A stretch of DNA of 64,000 bases from Allobosea thiooxidans (lineage in GTDB: Bacteria; Pseudomonadota; Alphaproteobacteria; Rhizobiales; Beijerinckiaceae): positions 31,420 through 95,419 of the forward strand of contig NZ_FUYX01000017.1 in NCBI RefSeq assembly GCF_900168195.1. The letters run 5' to 3'. The position numbers were made by a program, and so were the translations under genes. The notes below the pieces were generated by a model, which saw only the letters and a program-made list of their open reading frames with translations, had not been told where the DNA came from and made no database searches. Below are positions 23,896 through 33,229 of the stretch, one piece after another (the first letter of the stretch is position 1; each line of letters opens with the position of its first letter).

Positions 23896-25608
23896 ATGAG
23901 CGAACGCTTCCGGCAGTTTCAGGCGCTGTTTCCGGAGGAGGCGTGCCTCGCCGCGCTGATGCGCCTGCGCCATGGCGGGACGATCATGGCCTGCCCGGCC
24001 TGCGGGCGCGCCGCATCCTTCCAGCCGCGCCCCAAGCTCAGGGGCTTCGCCTGCAATCATTGCAGCTACATGATCCATCCGGCGGACGGTACGGCCTTCG
24101 AAAGCCGGCGCACGTCGCTTCAGCTCTGGTTCTTCGCCCTGCGGATGCTGGCCGAGCAGCCGGGACGGGGCGCCAGCGCCGCCATCGCGCGGGAAGCGGG
24201 CGTGCCGCTGCTCGCGGCGCAACGGCTCGTCACCGACCTGACAGCGCTCGATAGGCATGGCGAGGGCTGGTTCGTCGAGCTCCGCCGCCTCGTGAGCGCC
24301 GGAACACCTGCCGCGAAGGCTGTGCCCGCTGAAGCTTCGGCCGCCCAGGTGCCGATCGCCGAGGCGAAGCGCTCCCGTCAGGCGCAGGGGCGGCCGGCTG
24401 CGCGGGGCAGCACTCCGCCACGGCCTTCGGCCTCGACCGGCGCAGACGTGGGAGTGGTCCGCAGCGCTCCGCCAAACAGGCGGATGAGCGGCCGGGGCGC
24501 CATCGTCGGGGTCGCGGTCGTCGCCTGCGGCATTGCGGCGGCGGTGCTCGGGCTTGCCTACGCCAGGCTCCAGCAGCAGGACCGGCCGCGACCGGCCCTG
24601 GTGGAGACGAGCGCCGACAGCGCGGCTCCGGCCCTGAAGGATGCGCCGGCGCGGCCTTCCCTGATCCTGTCCTCGGTCGAGCGGGATCTGGAGGGCGCGC
24701 GGCAGGCGGCGCAGTTCGCGCTCGACAACGATCCCTCGCTGGCCGCGATCGAGCCGCAGGCCGAGACGCCGGCGCAGCAGGTGCCGGTCAATCAGCTGCA
24801 GCTGCCTTCCAACATCCTGCTGGTGCCGCCAAAGGTCCAGGGGGCGCCGGGCGTCCCGGCCTCGCCGGGCGGCGCGCCGCAGCCGCCGCCGCAGATCTCC
24901 AGCGGCGATCCCGATCAGGTCCTGACCTTCGGCCCGATCCGGATCCGCCGGCATCTGGTCGACCTGATCGTGCGTGCGAGCCGCGTCGTCGGCGCCGATC
25001 CGACGCTGCTGATGGCGGTGGCGGACAAGGAATCCTCGTTCTCGACCGGGGTGAAGGCGAAGACCTCCTCTGCCACCGGGCTCTACCAGTTCATCGAGCA
25101 GACCTGGCTCGGCGTGATCTACGAGTTCGGGGCCCGCCACGGGCTCGCTGCGGAGGCGAAGCTGATCGGCCGTTCCGGCCGGCAGTTCGTCATCGGCGAT
25201 GCCGGCGAGCGCCAGCGCATCCTCGACATGCGGCGCGAACCCTATGTCTCGGCGCTGCTGGCGGCGGAGATGCTGAAGCGCGACACGCTGAGGCTGGAGC
25301 GCGCCATGGGGCGCCATCTCACCGGCGGCGAGATCTACCTCATCCACTTCCTCGGGCCGGACGCGGCGCAGACCTTCATCGAGACGATGGAGGAGACGCC
25401 CGGCGTCAAGGCGGCCGAGCTGCTGCCGCGGCCGGCCCAGGCCAATCGGCCGATCTTCTATGCCGATGCCGGAGGCGAGACGAAGGTGCTTTCGGTCTCG
25501 GAGGTCCACCGGAAGTTCAACGACATGATCAAGCTCAGGCTGGAGCGCTATGCCGCGGTGAGGCCGACCATGGGGCCGGGCCTGACGCGCCCGCAGCCGA
25601 AGAAGTGA
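23896..25608 (+). CDS. Zinc-ribbon / TM / lytic-transglycosylase fusion protein
   Basis: 570 residues with an unusual architecture. Residues 10-85 resemble the zinc-ribbon N-terminus of IS1595-type transposases: FPEEACLAALMRLRHGG, CPAC at 33-36, CNHC at 53-56, then GTAFESRRTSLQLWFFALRML. There is no transposase catalytic domain. A basic low-complexity linker leads to one TM helix at about 201-223. The periplasmic part is Ala/Pro-rich and ends in a lytic-transglycosylase-like domain from about 351 (LVDLIVRASRVVGADPTLLMAVADKESSF). Catalytic Glu379 and the TGLYQF motif (394-399) are both present. An inner-membrane muralidase with a cytoplasmic zinc-binding head is the simplest model. Being next to the T6SS locus, it could open peptidoglycan for apparatus assembly; that is inference. 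Confidence 0.78.
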   Translation: MSERFRQFQALFPEEACLAALMRLRHGGTIMACPACGRAASFQPRPKLRGFACNHCSYMIHPADGTAFESRRTSLQLWFFALRMLAEQPGRGASAAIAREAGVPLLAAQRLVTDLTALDRHGEGWFVELRRLVSAGTPAAKAVPAEASAAQVPIAEAKRSRQAQGRPAARGSTPPRPSASTGADVGVVRSAPPNRRMSGRGAIVGVAVVACGIAAAVLGLAYARLQQQDRPRPALVETSADSAAPALKDAPARPSLILSSVERDLEGARQAAQFALDNDPSLAAIEPQAETPAQQVPVNQLQLPSNILLVPPKVQGAPGVPASPGGAPQPPPQISSGDPDQVLTFGPIRIRRHLVDLIVRASRVVGADPTLLMAVADKESSFSTGVKAKTSSATGLYQFIEQTWLGVIYEFGARHGLAAEAKLIGRSGRQFVIGDAGERQRILDMRREPYVSALLAAEMLKRDTLRLERAMGRHLTGGEIYLIHFLGPDAAQTFIETMEETPGVKAAELLPRPAQANRPIFYADAGGETKVLSVSEVHRKFNDMIKLRLERYAAVRPTMGPGLTRPQPKK

Positions 25609-25676
25609 CCGTTTCGCCGCGCGCGATCCCACCCGCGGAAACCGCTCCCGCTTCGGGGGCGCGAAAGGAGAGAGCC

Positions 25677-25955
25677 ATGCCGGCCAACCGTTTCGAGCAG
25701 GTCGACGAGCCACAGGCCGACGCGATCACCCTCAGCCTGAGCGAGCGCGGCGGCGAGGCGTTCGGCCGGGTGCTCTGCCCCGCGGATCTCGCCGGCGGGC
25801 ATCTGGTCAATGATTTCGTCAGCGATGAGCTGGCGGCGAAGGACGCCTTCCGCACGGCGATCCGCCTCGCCAACGAACTGCGTGCGCCGATCGTGGTCGA
25901 GGACGCGGCCGGCGTCTGGCAGGAGGAATGGGGCGTGCTCTACCGCGAGATGTGA
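25677..25955 (+). CDS. Small unknown protein, 92 aa, next to the T6SS locus
   Basis: 92 residues, acidic, no signal or TM. The sequence DAITLSLSERGGEAFGRVLCPADLAGGHLVNDFVSDEL and the end VVEDAAGVWQEEWGVLYREM suggest a compact alpha/beta fold, but I know no family. A strong AAAGGAG site before the ATG at 25677 sets the start. It is the last of three plus-strand genes after the zinc-ribbon transglycosylase gene (68 bp upstream) and converges on ppkA (39 bp between stops). It could be a partner of the transglycosylase; this is only positional. Confidence 0.55.
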   Translation: MPANRFEQVDEPQADAITLSLSERGGEAFGRVLCPADLAGGHLVNDFVSDELAAKDAFRTAIRLANELRAPIVVEDAAGVWQEEWGVLYREM

Positions 25956-25994
25956 GCGGGCGCCGCCCGTCGCGTGACGGCGCCGCCTGCGCGA

Positions 25995-28052
25995 TCACTC
26001 GATCCGGAAATATTTGATGCCGAGACCGAGCTTGCCGCTCTGCCGGGCGAGATCGAGCTTGAGATTGGCGAAGAACTCGGCAGCAGGGGCGGGATTCGGG
26101 CCGGAGAGGGCCGGCAGCGGCTCGGGGCTGACGAGCGCCAGCACGGTCTGCGGGCGCGCGGCGGCGCCGGTCGATTCGAGCTTGAGGTTGAAGATCGCCT
26201 TGTCGCCCTCGCGTTTCATGAAGCTGCCGAGGTTGTAGACGAGGCCGTCATCGCCGATCAGCACGACGTCGAGATTGAGGCCGCCGCCGGCCTCGACCGA
26301 ACCGTTGAGGATCTCGCCGCTCTTCATGTTGAAGGCGCCGATCTGCAGCCGCGGGCTGCGGTCGATGGCGATGCCGGGCTGGCGCAGGAACTCGACCATC
26401 GGACATTGCGCGGCGGTGACCGGGCGCAGATGGATCTGGGCCTCGAAGCCCTGCGCCGCCTTGAAGGCGTTGTCGAAGGTGACGAAGGGCGCGGTGGCGC
26501 TGCCGAAGCCCTCCAGCGTCGCCTTGCGATCACCGATCTCCTGCGGCCAGAGGAAGAAGCAGGGACCGCCGTCATAGGTCCGGACATAGCGCTCGACCCG
26601 CTCGGCCGGAGTGCGTGGCTCCGGGCCCGGCGCGGCGGCCTGCTGGCCCGGTGCCGGAGCCGGTGCCTTGACCGGTTCGGGGGGCGCCGGCAGTGCGACG
26701 GGAACGGGCAACTTGCCGCTTCCTCCGACATTCGCGGGCGGTGAAGGCTTGGGGGCCGGCTCGGTCGTTGGAGGGCGGGGCGCCGGTTCGGTGGGGCGTT
26801 CGGCGCTCATGCTCGCCTGCGACTGCGATGGTGGCGATGCCGGGACCGGGGCCGAAGGCGTTGCCTGGGGGCCGGCCGGAAGCGGCGCAGCCGAAGGCTG
26901 GGACAGAGCCGGCGGGGCCGGTGGAGCAGTGGCGGCGGGCGCCGCCGGGGCCTGCGCCGGTGCATCCGTCAGGACAGGGGCGTTGCCGGCGGGCGCGGCG
27001 GGCGGTGGCTCTGACAGGGCCGGAGCCTCGGCTTTCGACAAGCGCGCGCTCTGTCCGCTCCGGTCGGGGCCGAACGCCGTCCAGGCGTAGAGGCCGCCGC
27101 CCGCCAGAAGCGCCAGTGCCGCGATGCCGGCGACGAGAGGCAGGGGGGAGCGGCGCGATTGCCCCGTACCGGTCGTTCCGCGTGCCGCCTGCCCGGTGGT
27201 TGCGGGTTGCCAGGCGGCGACCTCCGCCATATCCGCCGGCCGGTCCTTCGGATCGGGAGCGAGCATCCGCGCGAGCAGGGGGCGCAGCCTCGCATCGACG
27301 GCGGAGAGGTCGGGCAGGCGGCGGCGCTTGTCGAGGATCTCGACCTGAGTGCCGCCCATGTCGAGCGGGCGGCCTGTGACCGCCTCGGCCAGCACCAGGG
27401 CGAAGGAATACATGTCCGAGCGGCCGGTGACCTCGCCACCATAGAGGCCAAGCTGCTCGGGCGAGACATAGTTGTACTTCCCGGCGAAGCCGGAGCCGAT
27501 CACCGTGCCTTCGCCGAGCAGGCTCGAACGGGCGATGCCGAAATCGATGATCTTGGCGCGGGCGGGATCGCCACCCGGCAGGATGATGTTGTCCGGCGAG
27601 ATGTCGCGGTGGACGATGCCGAGCCGGTGGGCGGCATGCAGCCCCGGCGCGACGCGCTGGCGCAGGATGTCGGCCTCGGCCAGCGTGAGCGGTCGCTCCC
27701 TGATGCGTTCCGAGAGCGACTGGCCGTCGACGAACTCCATCGCCAGATAGGGCGTCTCGGTGACCGGGTCGATGGCGAAGACGTAGTAGCGGACGATGGC
27801 CTCGTTGTAGAGGTTGTGCAGGGCGGCGGCCTCGCGCCGGAACAGGGCGAGCACGGCCTCGTCGCGCGCCATGTCGGGGCGGATCATCTTGATCGCCACG
27901 GCGTCGCCGGTCTGGATGGCGCGGCCCTTATAGACCTCGCCCATGCCGCCGACGCCGATCAGGCTCTCGATCTCGTAGATGCCGTTGAGCTTCGTGCCGA
28001 TGCGGGCATTGCTGCGCGGGGCGAAGACGGTGCGTTCGGAGTCGTCGCTCAT
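25995..28052 (-). CDS. ppkA: T6SS Ser/Thr protein kinase PpkA
   Basis: 685 residues. The cytoplasmic Hanks-type kinase domain is at about 25-285. The Gly loop is GVGGMGEVYKG (33-43), with Lys55 in VAIK, the catalytic HRDISPDN around Asp150 and DFG at 170-172. A TM helix (PLVAGIAALALLAGGGLYAW) and a long Pro/Ala-rich stretch follow. The C-terminal periplasmic domain of about 200 residues (YVRTYDGGPCFFLWPQEIGD onward) is of the type seen in T6SS PpkA proteins. In this pathway PpkA phosphorylates a T6SS component, which is then bound by the FHA protein (here at 38057-39403), and PppA reverses it. The N-terminus contains SERTVFAP, echoing SERTIIRP in TssL. Its ATG overlaps the pppA stop by 4 bp; it is the last gene of the tssK operon. 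Confidence 0.92.
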   Translation of the reverse strand: MSDDSERTVFAPRSNARIGTKLNGIYEIESLIGVGGMGEVYKGRAIQTGDAVAIKMIRPDMARDEAVLALFRREAAALHNLYNEAIVRYYVFAIDPVTETPYLAMEFVDGQSLSERIRERPLTLAEADILRQRVAPGLHAAHRLGIVHRDISPDNIILPGGDPARAKIIDFGIARSSLLGEGTVIGSGFAGKYNYVSPEQLGLYGGEVTGRSDMYSFALVLAEAVTGRPLDMGGTQVEILDKRRRLPDLSAVDARLRPLLARMLAPDPKDRPADMAEVAAWQPATTGQAARGTTGTGQSRRSPLPLVAGIAALALLAGGGLYAWTAFGPDRSGQSARLSKAEAPALSEPPPAAPAGNAPVLTDAPAQAPAAPAATAPPAPPALSQPSAAPLPAGPQATPSAPVPASPPSQSQASMSAERPTEPAPRPPTTEPAPKPSPPANVGGSGKLPVPVALPAPPEPVKAPAPAPGQQAAAPGPEPRTPAERVERYVRTYDGGPCFFLWPQEIGDRKATLEGFGSATAPFVTFDNAFKAAQGFEAQIHLRPVTAAQCPMVEFLRQPGIAIDRSPRLQIGAFNMKSGEILNGSVEAGGGLNLDVVLIGDDGLVYNLGSFMKREGDKAIFNLKLESTGAAARPQTVLALVSPEPLPALSGPNPAPAAEFFANLKLDLARQSGKLGLGIKYFRIE

Positions 28053-28870
28053 GACGTGGCGCTCCTAGGCGTGTCGTCAGCCGGCGCCACGCCCTTCCGC
28101 GCCGGCCGGTTCGGCATCCAGCGTGTCCTTTCCGCGCCCCTGCGGCAACGGACCACGACGACCGTGACGTTGTCATGCGCGCCACGGGCCAGGGTCAGGG
28201 CCAGTAGCGCGTCGCAGGCGGCCTGCGCGCCGCCGGCCTCGACCGCCTGCAGGATCTCGGCGTCGCCGACATGCTCGGTAAGCCCGTCGGAGCAGAGGAC
28301 GAAGGCGTCGCCATCGGCGATCTCGCCGTTCTCGAGGTCGAGCTCGGGCCTTTCATGCACGCCGATGGCGTGGGTGATGACGTGGCGCCGCGGCGAGCGG
28401 CACGCCTCCTCGGCGCTCAGCAGGCCGCTATCGACCATGTCCTGGACTTCGGTGTGGTCGCGCGAGAGCTGGGCGATGCGCCCGGCTCGGACCAGATAGA
28501 CGCGGCTGTCGCCGGACCAGAGGCAGGCGAAATGCTGCCGGTGGATGAGCAGAGCGACGAGGGTGGCCCCCATGGTGGCGCCGCGCCGGCGGATTTCTGC
28601 GCGCAGCGTCGCATTGGCCTCGATTACGCTGGTCTCGAGCATGGCGAGCAGTTCCGAGGCCGAGGCTGCGGCGCCGACGCTTTCCAGCGCCGCGACGACG
28701 GTGGCGCTCGCGAGAGCGCCGTTCTCGTGCCCGCCCATGCCGTCCGCTACCGCCCAGAGGCCGAATTCGGGGCGCAGCAGGAAATTGTCCTCGTTCGCCG
28801 CGCGGACCTTGCCGGTATGGCTGATCCAGCCGGTTTCGAAGTCGCAGGCGGCCTGCGGGGCATCGTTCAT
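28049..28870 (-). CDS. pppA: T6SS PP2C-type protein phosphatase PppA
   Basis: 273 residues, a PP2C fold acting in the cytoplasm to dephosphorylate the PpkA target. Metal-binding motifs are present: VRAANEDNF (22-30), VADGMGGHENG (41-51, Asp43), SGDSRVYLV, SDGLTEHV and HDNVTVVVV near the end. About 30 extra residues at the C-terminus are basic. It overlaps tagF upstream and ppkA downstream by 4 bp each (ATGA), so kinase and phosphatase are made in a coupled way, as in other threonine-phosphorylation T6SS branches. Confidence 0.92.
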   Translation of the reverse strand: MNDAPQAACDFETGWISHTGKVRAANEDNFLLRPEFGLWAVADGMGGHENGALASATVVAALESVGAAASASELLAMLETSVIEANATLRAEIRRRGATMGATLVALLIHRQHFACLWSGDSRVYLVRAGRIAQLSRDHTEVQDMVDSGLLSAEEACRSPRRHVITHAIGVHERPELDLENGEIADGDAFVLCSDGLTEHVGDAEILQAVEAGGAQAACDALLALTLARGAHDNVTVVVVRCRRGAERTRWMPNRPARKGVAPADDTPRSATS

Positions 28871-29592
28871 GGCTTCGCCCTCATGACATCGCCCTCATGT
28901 CCTGGCGTGTTCGGAATATGGGCATCGAAGCGGCCGGTGAGCAGGCCGGCAAACAGATAAGGATCGGGCAGGGCCTGCCCGGTGAGCGCCAGCGGCTCGA
29001 AATTCGGGCCGCCGATGGTCCAGAGATAGCAGGCATGGGCATAGGCGCGGGCATGATCCTCGATGCGCAGGGCGGCGAGCCGTTCGGGGAAGCCGGAGGA
29101 GATCGCCGCGCTTGCGATCGTGCCGTCGGAAAGGCGGACCATGTCGGCAGGCGGGGCGGCGAGATGCTGGTCATTGGGAAGCGGCAGGGCGGCAAGGCGC
29201 CCAGCCACGGCTTCGAAGCTGGCTTCCGGCTCCAGCGCCCGCAGCAGGAAAGCCTCGACCGCCTCGAACCATCCATCCTGCGGGTCTAGCTCCGGCGGCG
29301 GGATCGCGGTGCCGGTGGCGGCGAAGACGGTGAGCGGGAAATAGCGGCCGACGCCGTCGACCGAGGGCATGAAGGCGCCCGCGACCGTCTGCCCAGCATG
29401 GGCGCTGCCCAGCCAGAAGCGCCAGATCGGCGCGTTGAGATAAGCCCCCTGCCAGCGCGGCCCGAGTTCGAGGCGGCTGGCGGTCAGCCCGCCCTGCAGC
29501 CATTTCTCATAGATCGCGAGGAAGGCGCTAGGGGCGTTGAGCGCGATGAAATCGCGCTTGGCGGGGAGCTTGCCGAAGAGGCCGCAGTTCAA
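28867..29592 (-). CDS. tagF: T6SS accessory protein TagF
   Basis: 241 residues of the BMA_A0400/DUF2094 family: the start NCGLFGKLPAKRDFIALNAP, then PIWRFWLGSAHAGQTVAGAFMPSVDGVGRYFPLTVF are diagnostic. TagF is a cytosolic post-translational repressor of T6SS assembly that works with, or parallel to, the PpkA/Fha pathway. The start appears to be a TTG at 29592, three bases after the tssM stop, with a GGGGAT site about 9 nt upstream; no ATG or GTG suits. It overlaps pppA by 4 bp. Here TagF is separate, while in some alphaproteobacteria it is fused to PppA. Confidence 0.9.
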   Translation of the reverse strand: MNCGLFGKLPAKRDFIALNAPSAFLAIYEKWLQGGLTASRLELGPRWQGAYLNAPIWRFWLGSAHAGQTVAGAFMPSVDGVGRYFPLTVFAATGTAIPPPELDPQDGWFEAVEAFLLRALEPEASFEAVAGRLAALPLPNDQHLAAPPADMVRLSDGTIASAAISSGFPERLAALRIEDHARAYAHACYLWTIGGPNFEPLALTGQALPDPYLFAGLLTGRFDAHIPNTPGHEGDVMRAKP

Positions 29593-29595
29593 GGT

Positions 29596-32500
29596 TCAGA
29601 TCCCCGAAGGGCAGCGGATTTCCCGCAGCGCCGGCAGGATCAGCGGGTTTTTCAGCGAACCGACGCCGAAGGAATAGCCGACCTGGCGGCCGCCGGCATT
29701 CAGCGTGAAGCCGACATTGTCGCCCTGCTTCAGCACCGAGCCTGAATCGAGCAGGCGAAAGAAGGACCAGGTGCCCTCCTTCTCGAAGAGCTTGACCTCG
29801 CCCTGCGGCTGCTGCGCTCCGGAGGAGAAGAAGCCGCCGCCGAACATGCCGCCGGAATTGCCGCTGCTGCCGCCGAGCGTCAGCGTGATCGCGGTCTTGC
29901 CGACGCCGCCGCCCGGCCACATCACCGGGGTCGGCGTGTTGACGCCCTGCTGGCTGGTCACGGTGATGCCGTTGATCTCGAGCTTGGCGTTGGCGGCATC
30001 GGCCGAGAGCGCGGTCGGCGTGACCACCATCTGGAAGGAGGGCAGATTGCCGCCGGTCGGGAAGAAGGCGTCCCTGATCTCTCCGGCGCGCTGGAATTCG
30101 CGGAGCGTCGTCGGCGAGAGCGCGCGGGCGACGCGGCTGTCGACTCGCCAGCTCCACTGTGCCTTCGAGGTGTCGACGAAGGGTTCCAGCCGCTCCTTGT
30201 AGAACTTGTCCATGATCTGGCCCGGCGCGAAGAGCCGGGCGAAATCGGCGAGCGGCACGTCGCGTGCGCTCGCCTTGGTGAAGGGATAGCGGTTGTTCAT
30301 CACCTCGGTGCAGATGCGCGTGACCTGCTCGGCCAGCGCCTGCCGGAGCAGGGCGACGGTCGCGCCGGTGGCGTCGCCCTCGAAATCGTTGACCGCCTGG
30401 ATGACCATGCCGTCGAAAGGCGCCGGATAGCGCGAGGAATTGGCGCGCAGCGTCGCTATCAGCGGCACGAGCGCTGCGTTGGCCGCGGCCGACTGCGCGG
30501 GGTTCGTCGCCGCCGTGGCGAGGTTCTGGTTGATCTCCGCGAAGGTCTGGAGGAGCTGGTCCACCGGCCGGCGGCCGAGATCGCCGTCGACGAGGACGTG
30601 GAAGGATTTGAACTGCGCCTCGATATCGGCGCCGAGGGTCGTGTCGGTGCCGCCCGCGAGCAGGCGTTCGACGCCGGGGGCGGCAAGGGGAAGGTTGGCG
30701 CCGAGCCGTCCCAGCGCATTGCTGGCGCGCTGCGCCAGCGTGTCGGCAGCGGCCTGAGCGGTGGCCTGCGCGGCTGCCTTCTTCGCGTTCGGGCGTTCCT
30801 TGGTGAGCTGCGTCTCGTCGCGCAGCGATTCCAGCACCTGCTTGAAGGGGGAGGTCGGTGCGGCGATGGCGCTCAAGGCGACATAGCGCGGCTTGTCGGC
30901 GTTGAGGGGCCTGAGCTTCAGCCGCTTCAGCGCCTTCTGCCAATTCGCGACATAGTCGCGGCTGTAGAGCTTCATCAGGTCGGGGAAGAGCGTGGCGTAC
31001 TGGGTGGTGATCGCCTGCTGGTCGAGATTCTCGCCAAGCACCCAGCGCTCGCGCTCGATCTGGTCGCCGATATCGCCGAGCCGGCCGATGAAGGCGTTCT
31101 GGAAGCCGTCATTGGTGTAGAAATAGGGCACGCGGATCTGGTCGAGATCCTCGCCGCTGAGTCCCTCGAAGACCAGGCGCACATCCGAGCCGCCGCGCTG
31201 CGAGACCACCCAATCCTTCTGGCTCTCGCTGCGGGACTGCGTCCGCAGGAGCTCATAGGCTCGCTCGGCGATGCTGAGGCGGCGCAGCGTGCGCTGGCTC
31301 TGCTCGATCAGCGACTGGTTGAGCTTGACGATCGGCTCGGCGTCGCCCTCGTCGAGGTCGAGCATGGCGGTGAGATGCTCCTCCAGCGCCTCGCGGCCCT
31401 TGGCGTTGGCCGGGCCGGGGAAGAGGTTCTCGGCCCAGTCGAGCCGCATCCAGGAGGTGACGAGGTCGCGGTCCAGCTTCGCCTGGCCGCCGACCATCAT
31501 GTAGACCTTGAGCGCCTCGTAGACGAAGCCGGGGTTGTTGGCGTTGGCCTCGAGCTGCTCCTCCAGCCGGAAGATGATGCGCGAGCGCAGCATCCGCTCG
31601 AGCGCCTGCCGGTAGGTGATCTCGGTCGCGTTCTGCAGGCGCTCCCGCTGGCTCAGCCCGAAGGTGGCGAGCGTCGGCGTCGGCTCCTCGCGGGTGGCAT
31701 AGCCGGCCGGCATGTTCCGGAGCTTGTGCAGCAGCGGCAGGATGCGGCTGAAATTGCGGTCCGAAACCGTGGTCTCCTGCAATACGGGCGCGGCGGCGCT
31801 GCGATAATCGGCGAGGCCGTAATTCGTCGCGGTGACGAGGTCGCTGTTCCGCGAAAAACTCGTCCACCACAGCCCGAGCGCGGCGAGCGTGAGGAGCGCG
31901 ACGGTGGCGAAGCCGGCAACGCGCAACGCGGTGCTGCGCCGGGCGGCGCCGAGATCGGTCGAGACCCAGCCGGATTCGCCGATCACCACCTTCTGGATCA
32001 GCTCGGTCAGGAAATAGCTCTTGCCCTTGCCGGAGAAGGAAGCCACCCCGGCGTGATCGGAACCGAAATTGCGCGAGAGCGCGCCGATCAGTTGGTCGAT
32101 CGGCGTGCCTTCCTGCGTGCCGGAGGTGAAGTAGAAGCCGCGCAGCGTCGCATTGGCGTGATAGCGCGTCGGCTCGAAGACGCGGGTCAGGAAGTCGACG
32201 ATCGCACGCTTCAGCGTCGCCATCTGGCTCGGGAAGCCGAAGATCTGCGCACGTGCGGTGGGATTGGGCTCGTCCTGCAGCCGGTCGGGCAGGCGCTCGT
32301 TCAGCCGCGCGATCAGCGCATCGTATTCAGGCGGCACGTCGCCGATCATGTTGCGGGTCTTGTCGGCGGTCTGGAAGGTATGGCCCCAGACCATGCGCCG
32401 CTGCGGCTCGGTCAGCGATCCGAAGAACTCGTTGAAGCCGGCGATCAGGTCAGCCTTGGTGAAGACGGCATAGACCGGGAAATCGACCTTCAGCCGCTCG

Positions 32501-33219
32501 TGCAGTTCGAGCAGGCGGGCGCGGATCGCGTCGGCATGGGCGGCGATCTCCTCGGGCGAGGAGGTCAGCAGATCCTCGACGCTGATCGCGACGAGCACAC
32601 CGTTGATCGGCTGGCGCGGCCGGTTGGCCTTGAGCAGGTCGAGGAAGGAAAGCCAGCTCGCCTTTTCGGCCTTGGTATCGGTGTCCTGCGTGGTGTAGCG
32701 GCCGGCGGTGTCGATCAGCACCGCATCCTCGGCGAACCACCAGTCGCAATAGCGGGTGCCGCCGGAGCCGGCGACGGCGGCCGGCGTTGCGCCGCGTGCC
32801 AGCGGAAATTTCAGGCCGGAATTGACCAGAGCCGTCGTCTTGCCGGCGCCGGGCGGACCGATAATGACATACCACGGCAGGTCGTAGAGATAATCGCTAC
32901 CCTTGCCGCGGGCGCTCTTCAGCGTCGCCAGCGCATCCTTCATCGCGCTGGAGAGGGCTGCGCCGTCGCCGGTCGACTCCTCCTTTTCCAGCGCTTCGGT
33001 CAGCGCCGCTGTCGCCTTGCGGCGGCGGATGACGATGAGGGCGATCCAGCCGAGTGCTGCGAGCAAGAGTAGCGCGACGACGGGCAGGCGTACCCAGGCG
33101 GATTCGAAGGGCCTGATCTCGCCGAGGGCGAGGAAGGGGCCGCCGAACCAGATCAGCGCCGCCAGCGCGAGCGCGCCGATCAGGATGGCGGCGATGCGGA
33201 GCCAGGTGGCGAGATTCAT
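29596..33219 (-). CDS. tssM: T6SS membrane-complex protein TssM (IcmF)
   Basis: 1207 residues, full length. Two N-terminal TM helices (about 8-28 and 46-64) and a third near 435-458 place the NTPase-like domain in the cytoplasm and about 750 residues in the periplasm. The nucleotide-binding motifs are intact: Walker A GPPGAGKTT at 121-129, DTAGR at 170-174 and TKAD at 254-257. The C-terminus ends in the beta-rich domain contacted by TssJ in other systems. It forms the trans-envelope complex with TssL. It lies 10 bp after the tssL stop and 3 bp before tagF. No TssJ lipoprotein gene was found in the locus. Confidence 0.95.
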   Translation of the reverse strand: MNLATWLRIAAILIGALALAALIWFGGPFLALGEIRPFESAWVRLPVVALLLLAALGWIALIVIRRRKATAALTEALEKEESTGDGAALSSAMKDALATLKSARGKGSDYLYDLPWYVIIGPPGAGKTTALVNSGLKFPLARGATPAAVAGSGGTRYCDWWFAEDAVLIDTAGRYTTQDTDTKAEKASWLSFLDLLKANRPRQPINGVLVAISVEDLLTSSPEEIAAHADAIRARLLELHERLKVDFPVYAVFTKADLIAGFNEFFGSLTEPQRRMVWGHTFQTADKTRNMIGDVPPEYDALIARLNERLPDRLQDEPNPTARAQIFGFPSQMATLKRAIVDFLTRVFEPTRYHANATLRGFYFTSGTQEGTPIDQLIGALSRNFGSDHAGVASFSGKGKSYFLTELIQKVVIGESGWVSTDLGAARRSTALRVAGFATVALLTLAALGLWWTSFSRNSDLVTATNYGLADYRSAAAPVLQETTVSDRNFSRILPLLHKLRNMPAGYATREEPTPTLATFGLSQRERLQNATEITYRQALERMLRSRIIFRLEEQLEANANNPGFVYEALKVYMMVGGQAKLDRDLVTSWMRLDWAENLFPGPANAKGREALEEHLTAMLDLDEGDAEPIVKLNQSLIEQSQRTLRRLSIAERAYELLRTQSRSESQKDWVVSQRGGSDVRLVFEGLSGEDLDQIRVPYFYTNDGFQNAFIGRLGDIGDQIERERWVLGENLDQQAITTQYATLFPDLMKLYSRDYVANWQKALKRLKLRPLNADKPRYVALSAIAAPTSPFKQVLESLRDETQLTKERPNAKKAAAQATAQAAADTLAQRASNALGRLGANLPLAAPGVERLLAGGTDTTLGADIEAQFKSFHVLVDGDLGRRPVDQLLQTFAEINQNLATAATNPAQSAAANAALVPLIATLRANSSRYPAPFDGMVIQAVNDFEGDATGATVALLRQALAEQVTRICTEVMNNRYPFTKASARDVPLADFARLFAPGQIMDKFYKERLEPFVDTSKAQWSWRVDSRVARALSPTTLREFQRAGEIRDAFFPTGGNLPSFQMVVTPTALSADAANAKLEINGITVTSQQGVNTPTPVMWPGGGVGKTAITLTLGGSSGNSGGMFGGGFFSSGAQQPQGEVKLFEKEGTWSFFRLLDSGSVLKQGDNVGFTLNAGGRQVGYSFGVGSLKNPLILPALREIRCPSGI

Positions 33220-33229
33220 GCCTGCCTCC

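Noticed and set aside
23896..24150. IS1595-type transposase or insertion sequence
   Set aside because: Only the zinc-ribbon part is present, in frame with a TM and muralidase domain; there is no transposase core and no terminal inverted repeats, so it is a domain fusion and not a mobile element.
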